NCBI GenBank assembly: GCA_025084515.1
Contig: JAJAGP010000560.1
Location: 124,001-188,000 of the forward strand
Length of the DNA stretch: 64,000 nt
Direction: 5' to 3'
Source of the DNA: Ancistrus triradiatus
Lineage: Eukaryota > Chordata > Actinopteri > Siluriformes > Loricariidae
The notes under the pieces were generated by a model that made no database searches, had not been told where the DNA came from, and worked only from the letters and a program-made list of their open reading frames with translations. Both the position numbers and the translations under genes were made by a program. Shown in pieces: positions 34,623 through 45,492 of the stretch. Positions within the stretch are counted from its first letter, which is position 1. Each line of letters opens with the position of its first letter.

Positions 34623-36928
34623 TATATGGTCTATTTTATGTATGTACTGTAGTACATTATACATGTGAAGGTTTGCACATAGGGTAGAACACAGGTTACT
34701 CCCCAAAAAGTAATATCTAAATAAATACATTAAGAAAATTAAGGATAGTTTCTCGTTGCTTTGTAAATCATAAAATCAGTGACACTTGGTAGGATAATGT
34801 CCACCTGACATTAATTTATGAACAAAAACAGAAAAATATTGCCGAGCTGAAAACCATATATTCTCCATTGATGTTAATTATTTTCTTGAATAAACTGGAA
34901 GACTTCAGGGACAAAACCTGCCAGGCAAGTGATCTTTTTTATCATAAAAAACTGTAAAATAGCCAACCTGACAAAGTTGTTGACAGAGATGAAGAAACTT
35001 GCCAAAGCCAGCTATTGTTGCCAATTTCACAGCCCTAAGTACCTTTTTCCAAATAATAAAGTAAGGCTATTCAGTTAGTTCAAATCAGGGGCCAAATTAC
35101 AAAAACGATTCCAAATGTGGGGCCAAAGATGTTTTGACCAAGAAACTGAAAATATAGGTTGTTCTTTCAATCTTTTATTTACCTTTGTGAGTAAAAAGGG
35201 TTAAATAAAGGTGAAATCAACTGTATAACAGCAAACTATATTGTGAAATGTGAGAACTTGCCCATTTATCAACAGCCAAATGCATTGAAACGCAAAAAGC
35301 TATGATTAAATGACAACACACCATGTCAGCTTCTGTCAAATTTCCTTCTTTTTAAAAATACAAGATGCAATGTATTAAAAGCCTGAGTAGCTAAGACGCT
35401 TAGTCACGCTGGATATGAGAGTGTGAGACAGTCACTTCACTTTGAGTAACTTTATCTATGGTAATTGTAATTAGCTGTTAAAACTGATCTTGTAGGACAA
35501 ACAGGAATAAACAATGTGAACCCAAAGACTTAATTTTTTTGCAATTAGCTGGCAAGAATCAATCAAACGTCAAATAAAAAGTGTATTAGTTGTGCTACGC
35601 ATATAACACTTTGAGTCAACATGTACATTTCCAGTGAGACCATAAGGATCTTATGTCTACCACAAAATATAAAATGTCCCAGTGTGCACATTACACTGTC
35701 AGAATGAATGCAACATGTTTCTACTGTAGTATTAAGTTTGAAGTGGCCTATATTGTATTAGCATGGCTGTAGCTTGTTAAACTAAGCATAGAGATAAGCC
35801 CTGTGTTCCATCTGAGAGGCAGCTGCACGTGCACGCTCTGACCATAAAACCTTTTATTCAGAACAGAGAATACAGCTGTCCAAGAATTTCTCTGTCCATA
35901 TTGAAGGCAGCGTGAGTACTTCTCTGCAACACCTGCGTAACTCTTCAGTCAACAAAAGATCCATAAAAGATTGGAAGGCATGGAGAATCTGTTATGCAAT
36001 TTTCTAACAAGCCACATTATTAAGCTGATATATAAAGCAAATTTAAGTCTATCAACTGTTTATTTAGTGAAGACGCTATCTAAGAATTCGAGTTCATAAA
36101 TGGAGTTCCCAGTCTGAGTGAGGAATAGTTATTAATAGACATTAACGTTTCAAGTGTACACTAGATCTATGCCATGCTGCTGAAAGGTTGAGAACCACTG
36201 CGATGCTGTATGCAGGAAAATGGATTTAGCAGTCCAGAGATTTTTCAAACGCAGTAATGTGCAAGTAATTAGACACAAGATTTGGATATACGAACCAAGA
36301 TACGTTCAAGCCAATTACCACGTAAGTGGATTCCCATGGGTCATTGCATATTTCTCTCTCCACGTTTCTACTTTTAAGTGCTTGTAAATGTTATAAATTA
36401 TACCTCCCATTTCATTATAAAGTATTTATTTATCATAAATTTATTGATATTGTAAAATGGAAGAATGCACGGTATATTTAACAGTGGCTGGAATCATTTC
36501 ATTCATAATTATATATGTCCTTAAAGTATTTCTGAAAAACCATTATTGCTTTCAGTGTGTGCAGCTCCTGGGGTCTGGCTTGGCACTAAGCATTACTGTG
36601 ACAACGGCGCATTCAGTGAGCAGAAACTGACATTTTTCTGTGGGTCGGCGAGCTCAGAGTGGGTGTCCCAGCACTCCTGAGGTGGTAATTGTGGCCTTCG
36701 GGGATGAATATAGTCCAGACTTCCAAAGCCGCCACCGCAGAAAAGTGTGGATTTCTGCTCATGTATGAAGGTGCTGAATCGGGTCTTCTGGCTCAGCTAC
36801 ATGATCTAATCTGTTTTTATGCTTTTGTATTTGCATTTCCTCCTTCTTCTGGGACTTCATCCAACTATCTCTTCTCCAACTTCTCTCACCTCTGACCTCC
36901 GACCTCTTGACCTCACACACCTGTTCAG
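34623..36928. other. col25a1 intron part without named elements
   Basis: AT-rich intron with no named repeat. A tgcacgtgca palindrome lies near 35825. The final 100 bases before the acceptor at 36928 are strongly C/T-rich, including tcttctccaacttctctcac. Confidence 0.5.
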
Positions 36929-37000
36929 ATGGTCTTCCCTAAGATCAATCATGGCTTTCTTTCTGCTGATCAGCAGCTCATTAAGCGCCGACTCATTAAG
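36929..37000 (+). CDS. col25a1: col25a1 exon: non-collagenous block, 24 residues starting MVFPKINHG
   Basis: A 72-bp exon encodes MVFPKINHGFLSADQQ followed by the basic run LIKRRLIK. It matches the interruption between the first and second collagen segments of human COL25A1 residue for residue as I remember it. A long C/T-rich tract precedes the acceptor gttcag, and the donor is AAG|gtagtg. The peptide has no glycine repeat and is rich in basic residues, with a KRR cluster. The family undergoes furin-type cleavage at a different, upstream basic site. Whether this second basic cluster is used for cleavage or heparin binding cannot be seen from sequence. It is the most diagnostic exon of the window. 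The next exon follows after only about 0.7 kb. Confidence 0.95.
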
Positions 37001-37691
37001 GTAGTGCTTGACCTTTCTCTCCTCTCTCACTACTGGGGTTTTCCCTTCATGCACTTCCTCTTCTTTCTGCACATTTAACTTGCTGACATTTAAGACAACC
37101 AAAATAAAAAGGGTGGAGATCAGGAATGAATTGTAATCATTCTGAGCTTTAAGGCTAATGAGGCCTCATTTGTTTCGAATTGCCTGCTAAACAAATGTGT
37201 TATTGTGTAAGTATTTAATGACAGGAAAGAAATGATGTCTGTCATCCAACACATTTGTTTTATATAAAAGGTCAATAAAAATGGTGCATTTCTTCCAAAT
37301 AAGACACAATCTGCTGTCTACAATGCAACATTCAGTTTAATATTCCTCTTAATAAAGGGAAGCTGTGTGGATAAATTCAGTGCAAACATCACACCATTAA
37401 ATTGGGTGGAAATCTGGACGTCTTTGAAAGCATTAAGCATTAAAATTCAGGCTGAAGATTTTCACGTTTTCAACTCTGCACCATCACCCTAAATCAGTGG
37501 GTTTAAATAGAAGCGTAACATCATGTATGTAGTCTTCTAGTGTCTTTGATTTAGGCTATGCTGGGATTCCTATTCTCTTTTCATATTGGCTGCGTTTCGT
37601 CTATTATTCTGTTAGTGCATGTAACTACATTCATGTGAAATGATTTATAGTGCTGTGACTTCACAAATGTTATGCATTATTTGTCCTTCAG
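37001..37691. other. col25a1 intron between the NC exon and the long Gly-X-Y exon
   Basis: Short intron free of recognised repeats. It holds a perfect 14-base palindrome aatgaggcctcatt at 37157-37170. Confidence 0.6.
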
Positions 37692-37808
37692 GGTGATCAG
37701 GGTCAAGCGGGCCCTCCAGGACCACCTGGACCTCCAGGTCCTCCTGGCCCTAGGGGACCCCCAGGGGACACAGGGAAGGACGGTCCCAGGGGAGCTCCAG
37801 GCATAGCA
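37692..37808 (+). CDS. col25a1: col25a1 exon: 13 Gly-X-Y triplets starting GDQGQAG
   Basis: This is the longest exon seen, 117 bp and 39 residues. GDQGQA is followed by four consecutive GPP triplets, then GPRGPPGDTGKDGPRG and a final APGIA. The acceptor is gtccttcag and the donor GCA|gtgagt. All 13 triplets keep glycine at position 1. The block from GDQGQAG to GKDGPRG equals the human sequence as I recall it, and only the last triplets differ (human GMPGVP, here GAPGIA). The GPP run should form a very stable triple-helix nucleus, with prolines at the Y position as expected prolyl 4-hydroxylase substrates. It starts the second collagenous segment of the chain. Confidence 0.95.
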
Positions 37809-38698
37809 GTGAGTGCCTACTGTTTCCATTTGTTTTTAGAAACTCTGGGAAGTTGAGGCAAAGTGGAGCCAACATGATATATCCCACAGTTCAGCCCCAT
37901 ATCTCCCATATGGTCCCGATTCCAAAAATCTGTCTGTACCACAGCAATGGACAGCCACTGCTTTTCCAACAAGCATAACTCTTTCCATGTGCCTTATGCT
38001 GTCAGTGGCAGAGTGCATTAATTTATGTACATTTTAACTGAGAAAGATAAAAGGAGGGAAGAAAAACAGAAAATGTGTCAATTATGTACCATCATAAACC
38101 CTTCCAATGACCTCAAACTGATGTGTTATTTTTCCCCTGTTTGTGGCAAGCATGTCAAAATATTAAGTGTTGTTTATCGGCTACACCTCAAGCAGGATCA
38201 TTAGATTCTTTTCAGTCTTTCCAGTTATGCACTTAAAATAAAAAAGAAGGAAAGAAAGAATGCTGAAATGCAGTGTGCTGATCACTGTGTGGACTTAAAC
38301 TATGTCTGGGCAGTATATCTGAGCTTCTATTGGTATGAACCAGTCTAAAACTGTAATAAAAATATAATGGACAACAGACAGTCTGATATGTTTATAGAAT
38401 TTAGGTGATCTAGATTTAGATTATTATTACTTTCACAAAGTATAATGTGCTTTCAAAAACCTGAATATAATGTTCATGCATAGATGCTGTTTAGAATGAA
38501 TCCAACTACATGGAATAACTTTTTCTTACTGAAGGTATCCACATTGAAAGCTGCAGTAATGCAAATAATGTCAAGTCTGTTGGGATAAATAGCTGAGATT
38601 TGACATTTTTCATATCATGCATGCTAGGAGTATTGTTGGCTGATTGGCCTAAAATGGACGACGGTTACTGTGGTTGCTACCAAATGGTTACAAAACAT
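37809..38698. other. col25a1 intron part
   Basis: No named repeat. A short purine run gaaggaaagaaagaatg lies near 38247. Confidence 0.5.
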
Positions 38699-38700
38699 TA

Positions 38701-40180
38701 CGTTTACATCCACTTAATAATCTGATCATAATCAGATTCCTGCACTTTGCTGATTATTCAAGAGGTCATGTATGCAGTGTACTCTGATTTAGAAATCAGA
38801 TTAAGAAATCTGATAAAGAGCTGGATTTTCTCAGTAATCAGGATTTCCCATAGCAGTCTGTCCATGCTCACAGCCAAACCAACACGGTTGCCAGGTCTGG
38901 TTATTCTAAAGATTTGGCTTTATTTGGCCTCTTATTTCATTGACTGTAGCAAGGGTTTTTTCTCGGCGGATGTGGCAACCTCAGAATTAAACACACCACG
39001 GAATTAAAGGCAGCGAAACGGCTATTTAACACTGTGGAGACTCAAACGCAGGATATACTCGAGAAAATGAAGAATTTGATTATTTAATATTAAAGTTTGT
39101 AGTTTACGAGCACATATTTCTGTGAGATTATTGGCTGGTTGCAAAATAGAAGTTCGATTATTGGCCGAGTCATGTAAACCCAGAAATTTGCCATTATCTG
39201 ATTACTCAAGTGCATGTGAGTGCTTGAAAGTTTGTGAACCCTTTAGAGTTGTCAATATTTCTGCATAAATATGACCTAAAACTTCATCAGATTTTCACAC
39301 AAAGTTTTGTTTTGGTCTCATTCGTCCACAAAACATTCTTCCAGCAGCCTTCTGGCTTGTCCATGTGATCTTTAGCAAACTGCAGATGAGCAGTTTAGGG
39401 TTGGAGAGCAGTGGCTTTCTTCTTGCAACCCTGCCATTGCACACCATTGTTGTTCAGTGTTCTTCTGATGGTGGACTCATGAACATTAATTTTAGCCAAT
39501 GTGAGAGGTTTTTAGTTGCTTAGATGATGTGACCTCACCAACTATTACATTCCTTGCTCTTGAAGTGATCTTTGTTGGGCGACCACTCCTGGAGAGGGTA
39601 ACAATGGTCTTTAATTTAATCCATTTGTACACAATCTGTCTGACATTGGATTGGTGGAGTCCAAACTGTTTAGAGATGATTTCGTAACATTTTCCAGGAT
39701 GATGAGCATCAACAGCTCTTTTTCTGGGGTTCTCAGAAATCTCATTTGTTCGTGCCATGACACACTTCCACAAACATGTGTTGTGAAGAGCAGACTTTGA
39801 TAGATCCCTGTTCTTTAAATAAAACAGGGTGCTGATTGTCATCCCATTGATTGAAGACACCTGACTTCATCTTCAAATTAACTGCTAATCCTAGAGGTTC
39901 ACATAATTTTGCCACTCACTAATATGTAATATTGGATCATTTTCCTCAATAAATAAATGACCAAATTATAATATGTTTGTCTCATTTGTTTAACTGGGTT
40001 TTCTTTGTCTACTTTTAGCACTTGTGTGAAAATCTGATGATGTTTTAGATGATATTTATGCAAAATTATAGAAAATTTAAAGGGTTCACAAACTTTCAAG
40101 CACCACTGTATACTCGTTGATCGGATTGCTGATTAAATCTGATTTTCTGCAGTTAATGGATTATTATGTGCTTGTAAAAG
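38701..40180. mobile_element. Non-autonomous DNA element with a Tc1-like copy nested inside
   Basis: Left end cgtttacatccacttaataa and right end ttattatgtgcttgtaaaag are inverted repeats, 18 of 22 positions matching by my count over 38701-38722 and 40159-40180. The word aatctgat recurs often inside in both orientations. No transposase of its own is seen, and no clear target duplication. A hAT-like origin is plausible but not shown. The inner 39215-40112 segment is a later Tc1-like insertion. Confidence 0.6.
39215..40112 (-). mobile_element. Tc1-like element, internally deleted, nested (family 1)
   Basis: Both termini are preserved: left gcttgaaagtttgtgaaccc, right gggttcacaaactttcaagc. The minus strand encodes the transposase N-terminus: MARTNEISENPRKRAVDAHH at 39758, then GLHQSNVRQIVYKWIKLKTI and SGRPTKITSRARNVIV, the paired helix-turn-helix DNA-binding region with its GRPT-like hook. 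The catalytic C-terminal half was deleted at about 39307, leaving a binding-domain-only derivative about 0.9 kb long. Confidence 0.87.
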
Positions 40181-40388
40181 TAATAACATCACCAGTGGTT
40201 TTATGGTTACTGTGACTGCCCTCATTTCCACTCTAAATTACACAGGTGACTTTGGGTATGTAGCATAGCCAAAAGTACAGCCTGCAATGGTTACATAATT
40301 TGCCCTGGTAGAGTCTTTTTAGGAGCCATAGTTAATGCATTAAAGATATTGCTTTTGATACAGTTTGATGCCTTTTTCTTTATTACAG

Positions 40389-40424
40389 GGTGATGCTGGA
40401 ACCCCAGGAGAGCTTGGCCCTGCG
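40389..40424 (+). CDS. col25a1: col25a1 exon: GDAGTPGELGPA
   Basis: A 36-bp exon of four triplets, GDAGTPGELGPA. The acceptor is ttattacag and the donor GCG|gtaagc. The human chain has a 12-residue unit of the same length here, GEPGKPGEQGLM as I recall, so the exon is conserved in length but not in detail. It begins 277 bases after the last base of the Tc1 copy that ends near 40112. The intron after it is the longest of the window, about 8.5 kb, and holds a Tc1-like remnant, a pogo-type MITE, a SINE and a further dispersed repeat. Confidence 0.88.
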
Positions 40425-41454
40425 GTAAGCAATATATGACATACTGTAAACTCCACTCAATCCTTTCAGTACACATGACATTAGGATGACCATAAGTCAT
40501 CTTTCTTCAAAATCAAAATTGCTGTAAATGTCTAGGATGTGGCTACGATTTCATGTAAAACTTGTGGAAAAAGTTTTTTTATGGCAATTGATTTTTTTTT
40601 CTATATTCATGAAAATAAACAATGTTATTTTGGTGATAAACACTTTTAAAATACTTTACAAACATGGACTTAACATTGTTTCATGCACAACACAGTGTTA
40701 ACATTCTAAACTTTGATGTAGAAATGATCTTACTAGAGCCCAGCCACCCCTACCCTCCATCCCCTGGTCCCAGCCTTCCTACCGGCCACATACCCCTGGC
40801 TGCCATGTACTGCCCTCCTACCCTTTGTGTCCTCTTGTTTGAAAAATACTGTCACCATACATAACAAGAACATATCTGGTTGTAGCTCTTTTGAATAACT
40901 GCGAATAGTTACTACATCCAATTCAATAATCAAAAAGTAATTGCAGATTTGAAATGCTACATGATTAGCCCTAATTTATATATGCGCATTGCTGCTATTA
41001 CATATACAAATGTGACTGAGCATTTGGAGAATATTACATTTGCATTTACTGACTAACACCCTAATATAATAAAAGCGGAGTGATTTATGAGCTGTCAGAA
41101 ATAATAATGTCATAAAGTAATAACAGCAGTGCAATATGTGGGAAATGTTGGGCATTACTACATTCTCAACTTAATCTTCAACAGGCAGAGCATTTAACTG
41201 TGTCATAGTCTAAAGTGGTCATAAACAATTTTAATCAACTTAGGACTATTGAACAATAACAGACCAAGCATGCAGTTAAGACTGTAGCTATATTCATTAA
41301 TGCACATCCTAAATTACAGCACAAAAGTCCAGCGTTAGAAAAAAAACCCTGAACTCAAAGCATGGATTAATTAGCATAGCACAAATGTCACTGTTTCACT
41401 TAAAACAAAGAATTTACCTTGTGTGATGCCATGGCCAATATTCAATGTCCAATA
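40425..41454. other. col25a1 intron part
   Basis: No exon or named repeat. Around 40735-40815 there is a C-rich stretch (ccacccctaccctccatccc). Confidence 0.5.
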
Positions 41455-42573
41455 CAACCCCAAATCAGAAAAAGTTGGGACAGTATGGAAAATGCACATT
41501 AAAAAAAAATGCAGTGTTCCTTACATTTACTTTGACTTTTATTTAATTGCAGACAGTATAAACCCAAGATGTGCCATGTTTTGTCTGGTCAACTTCATTT
41601 CAATTGTTAATAAACAATTGGCATGCAACATATTAAAAAAAAAAGTTGGGAAAGTAAAGTATTTACCACTTTTTAATGTTTCCATTCCTTCTCACAACAC
41701 CTAAAAGATGTTTTGGCACAGAGGATACCAAGCGATTTAGTGTTTCACGTGTTATATTGACACAACTCCATACCATGACAGAGCCTAATTTTTGGACTTC
41801 TTGCTGAGAACAGTCTAGATGGTCCTTTTTGGTGTTGGTTTTTTCAAAAAAAGATTTGGAATACTGATTGGTCTGATCTGAATACACGTTTCCACTGTGT
41901 GATGGTCCATCCTAGATGCCCCAGAGTCCAGAGAAGTCGACACCACTTCTGGACATGGTTAACATAAGGCTTCTTTTTTGCACAATAATGAATGTTTTAA
42001 GTACCATTTATAAATGTAACTGTATTGTAGTGCTTGATAAAGGTTGATAAAGTAATCCCTTGCCCATGTGGTTCTATCAGCTGTTGATGAATGGTTCTTG
42101 ATGTGGTGCCATCTGAGGGATCATTGATCACAAAATCAGCTTAGGCTTGCCCTTTAGGCCCTGAAATGCCTCCATATTCCTTGAATTGTTTAATGATATT
42201 ATGCATGTTGAGGGAGGAATATGCAAATCCATTAAAGCCTTTCTTTGAGAAACATGTTGTTTTAAAACATGTTGTAATCAGTTTTCTTACACATTTGTTG
42301 ATAAACTGGAAATCCTCTGGCCGTCTTTTGTTCCTCAAAGACTCAGCCTTTCATGCTTTTGTACCAAATCATTATTATAATCACCTGTTGACATTACCCT
42401 GTTTGAAATCACATCATTATTTAGTTTTTCTTTATGTCATTATTGATGTTTATTAACAAATACAATGAAGTTGAGCAGACTAAACATGAAATATATTGGG
42501 TTCATACTGTCTGCAATGAAATAAAAGTCAAAGTGAATGTAAGAAACACCTATTTTGTAATTTGTATTTTCTA
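41455..42573 (-). mobile_element. Tc1-like element, internally deleted (family 2)
   Basis: Left terminus caaccccaaatcagaaaaag with ttgggacagtatgg after TA. Subterminal words with cagacagtataaaccc recur inverted near 42500 as gggttcatactgtctg. The minus strand holds the N-terminal segment RRPEDFQFINKCVRKLI with MHNIIKQFKEYGGIS, and near the left end a C-terminal scrap, VVRRNGNIKKW. The middle catalytic region is mostly missing and the right terminus is eroded. Confidence 0.83.
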
Positions 42574-42988
42574 TTAATTTATGTTCCACTAATGTACTTT
42601 TTTTTCTACTAATTCATGTACTAAATTACCATTCAATTTAGCACAATTTTTGGAAGAACCAAAATGCAAAATGATGTTCTGGTTTATTTCATGCTCTCTG
42701 TCAGTCTGGATAAGAGAGACTATGCAAATGCTAGAAATAAGAATCTCTTTTGACAGGTATGACTACTGTGGAATCGTTGAAAATATGGCAATGCAAACTG
42801 AGATTCTACTGAATTCCTTCTCATATCTACCAGTGACTAACGCAAGTGAATGTACATTATTAGTGAGCCTGCTGTTAGGAATAGACAGATTTTCATGACT
42901 ATCATAGATATTGGTGTTTTAATGAGAGTAAAGATGGATTTAATTGCACTATTTACTTGATCATTTGAAAAACTACTCTTTCAAACTA

Positions 42989-43566
42989 CCGTATTTTCCG
43001 GGCTATAAAGCGCACCGGGTTATAAGACGCAATATCAATGATCGACTGCTAACGGGTCTATGTTCATACATAAAGCGCACCGGGTTATAAGACGCATTAA
43101 ATGAAACAAAACTCTTAAGTTCCCTCGGAAGCTCAGTTTGTTTTCTTTACCTGGCGCAGGGCGTCTTCTTGCTTCCTCCACTTCCATACCATTGATTCGT
43201 TAATGTTGAATTCTCTTGCAGCTGCTCTATGTCCATGTTGTACTGCGTGACCGATAGCGTTGTGTTTTGAATCCGCTTCGAAAAATAGATGAATGAATGC
43301 ACGTACCCTAATGCTGAAGCACATACCGTATTACTCCGCGATGCTGCGCACTACGGTTGCCATATAAGCTTCGTAACTTACCAAGGGCGTGCTAAAACAT
43401 TTTGAACAGATTTATGGAGCGCTGTGTACCATCTACAATCGGTTCTAGGTCAGAAAGCACAACCAGAATTAATTCATACATTAGACGCACCGCATTTTAA
43501 GGCGCACTGTCGATTTTTGAGAAAGTTAAAGGATTTTAAGTGCGCCTTATGGTCCGAAAAATACGG
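42989..43566 (-). mobile_element. pogo-type MITE, copy 2
   Basis: Same termini as copy 1 (ccgtattttccgggctataa; ttatggtccgaaaaatacgg), flanked by TA at 42987 and 43567. The minus strand reads HRAAAREFNINESMVWKWRK followed by QEDALRQVKKTN, a psq-type helix-turn-helix as in pogo/CENP-B-like transposases. No DDE domain is present, so it is a deletion derivative mobilised in trans. It has the same orientation as copy 1, 23 kb away. Confidence 0.88.
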
Positions 43567-44870
43567 TACCTGTTCAGGCTGGACAGTACAGCCTAGATCA
43601 TATACAGTATTGTCTAGATTAACAGAAGAAACTTCTTTTTATTGTGTTTCAATTCCCAACTGGACATTTCTTTTTGGGTTTAGCAAATTTAGTGGGTTTC
43701 ATCAAAGCTCAAGAGCAATGAAAATGTTTAGAAGAGCATAAGAGTGCCAAACGTGGGTAGGGGGCTGTATGAAGGCTAGAGAAAAGAAGCAGCATTGTTC
43801 ACTCACATCTGCGAAAGTGGCATAATGCAGAGAAAATAATAATGTGTCATGCTTTCATGATTCCCTAATTGGGGGGGACGGGGGTTTTGGGGGTTGTTAT
43901 GTAAATAAGAAATAAGGCAAAAATTATACCTGAAATGGAACTCAACATAGAACTTTCTGTTATCAATAAAATCCTGAAAAATTGGGAATACCCATAGAAA
44001 TTACGCAGAAACATCACTGTTAATGGGAGGAAATCACATATGCGTTCAATTTAGAATGACCTTCAAGTTTCTGTCTTGGAGATTTGGCCAAAAATGACAC
44101 TAATGTGCTTTTAACAAGCAGTAGTTTCATCATTTTAGAGAGTCATGTGCCTTTAAAACGCATGCTAGGCTACTGAAGTATTCGTCTAATCATAAAAAGA
44201 TGTTGAAACCTCAATAAAACATAAAAGGACGAGCACATGCTGTATGCTCTCAGAATATTTGGTTTCCTCGATACCTTGGCTTCTGTTTCTACACGGAAAC
44301 TTCCAGCTCTGTTTGAGCATTTCACAAAAGTCTCGATCTGCTGAACTAAACAAACAACCACGTCACTTCACCATTGGGTTGGGTAAACAGTGCTTACAAA
44401 AAGAGCTTTTGGGAACAAATAAAATACATTTTAGTTCATTATTTATTTGGTGGGTAATGCGCTGCACGAGAATCTGCTGTCAAATGGATGGATTCCACAA
44501 ATTTTCCAAAGACATCCAGGACATGTGGTGCTGGTTATGAAGATTAAGTTCTCGTGGCGCAGAAAAGAATAGAAAAAAGGAAATATTTGGAAGATCCATC
44601 AAGAATCATCAGTGCCATAAGGTTGCTCTGGGGAAAATTAAGAGGACCCTCTGCTTTCAAGAAAAATGTTTGCAGTCTTGCACACAGTTTACAATTGGTG
44701 TTGGGGATGGGGACTAAATGTGGAACATCAGTGGGATGTGCAGCTCTGCGGGTTTCTGAAAAGGCTTTACATTCGCCAAACTGTGATGCGAGATGTGAGT
44801 GATTGCACACAGGATTGTCTTTGGGTTTTAGCTGTTCAAAATGAGTCCAACGTCATGTTTGTGACTGGGA
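43567..44870. other. col25a1 intron part
   Basis: Contains a short G-rich run, gggggggacgggggttttgg, near 43871. Otherwise no exon or named repeat. Confidence 0.5.
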
Positions 44871-45060
44871 CTGTGGTAGCCTAGTGGTTAAGGTACTGGA
44901 CTCTGGACCAGAAGGTTCAGGGTTCAAATCTCATCTCTGCCAAGCTGCCACTGTTGGGTCCTTGAGCAAGGCCCTTAACCCACAATTGCTTGGATTGAAA
45001 GACTGTACCAATTGTAAGTCACTCTGGATAAGGGCGTCTGCTAAATGATGTAAATGTAAT
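44871..45060 (+). mobile_element. tRNA-derived SINE, best-preserved copy
   Basis: Head tggtagcctagtggttaagg, B box gggttcaaatctc, body gagcaaggcccttaaccc, tail gataagggcgtctgctaaat. This copy keeps the full tRNA-related region. Confidence 0.9.
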
Positions 45061-45071
45061 ACGACAAGCTT

Positions 45072-45492
45072 TTATTATTATTATTATTATTCTTCTTATT
45101 ATTATTATTATTAACTTTCTTCTTATCCACTTGATCCTGGACAAGGTTGCAGGAGAGCCGGTGCCTAGCCGGCGGCATAGGGTGCAAGGCAGGAACAATC
45201 CTAGACAGGGTCCCAATCCATCATGGGGCACATACAATCACACACTAGGGACACTTTAGAGACACCAGTTAACCTAACACACATGTCTTTGGACTGTGGG
45301 AGGAAACCGGAGAATCTGGAGTAAACCCATGCAGACACAGGGAGAACATGCAAACTCCACGTAGAAAGTACCTAGAACGCTTCACATAGGATTGAACCAA
45401 TACCTTCTTGCTGTGAGGCGACAGTGCTTCCCACCGAGCCACCGTGCCACCCTATTATTATTATTATCATTATTATTATTATTGTTATTATG
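45072..45492 (-). repeat. Dispersed repeat H, minus copy, bounded by (TTA)n microsatellites
   Basis: Repeat body at about 45118-45452 contains gccggcggcatagggtgcaa, ggactgtgggaggaaaccgg, aacatgcaaactccac and a terminal caccgagccaccgtgccacc. It is framed by imperfect TTA repeats at 45072-45113 and 45453-45492. Confidence 0.75.

Noticed and set aside
36857..37102. 81-codon minus-strand frame over the NC exon
   Set aside because: Antisense of the conserved MVFPKINHG exon and its pyrimidine tract; no independent support.
45072..45492. Repeated TTA units as a possible structured array such as CRISPR
   Set aside because: Simple microsatellites with no spacer-repeat organisation, in a vertebrate genome.
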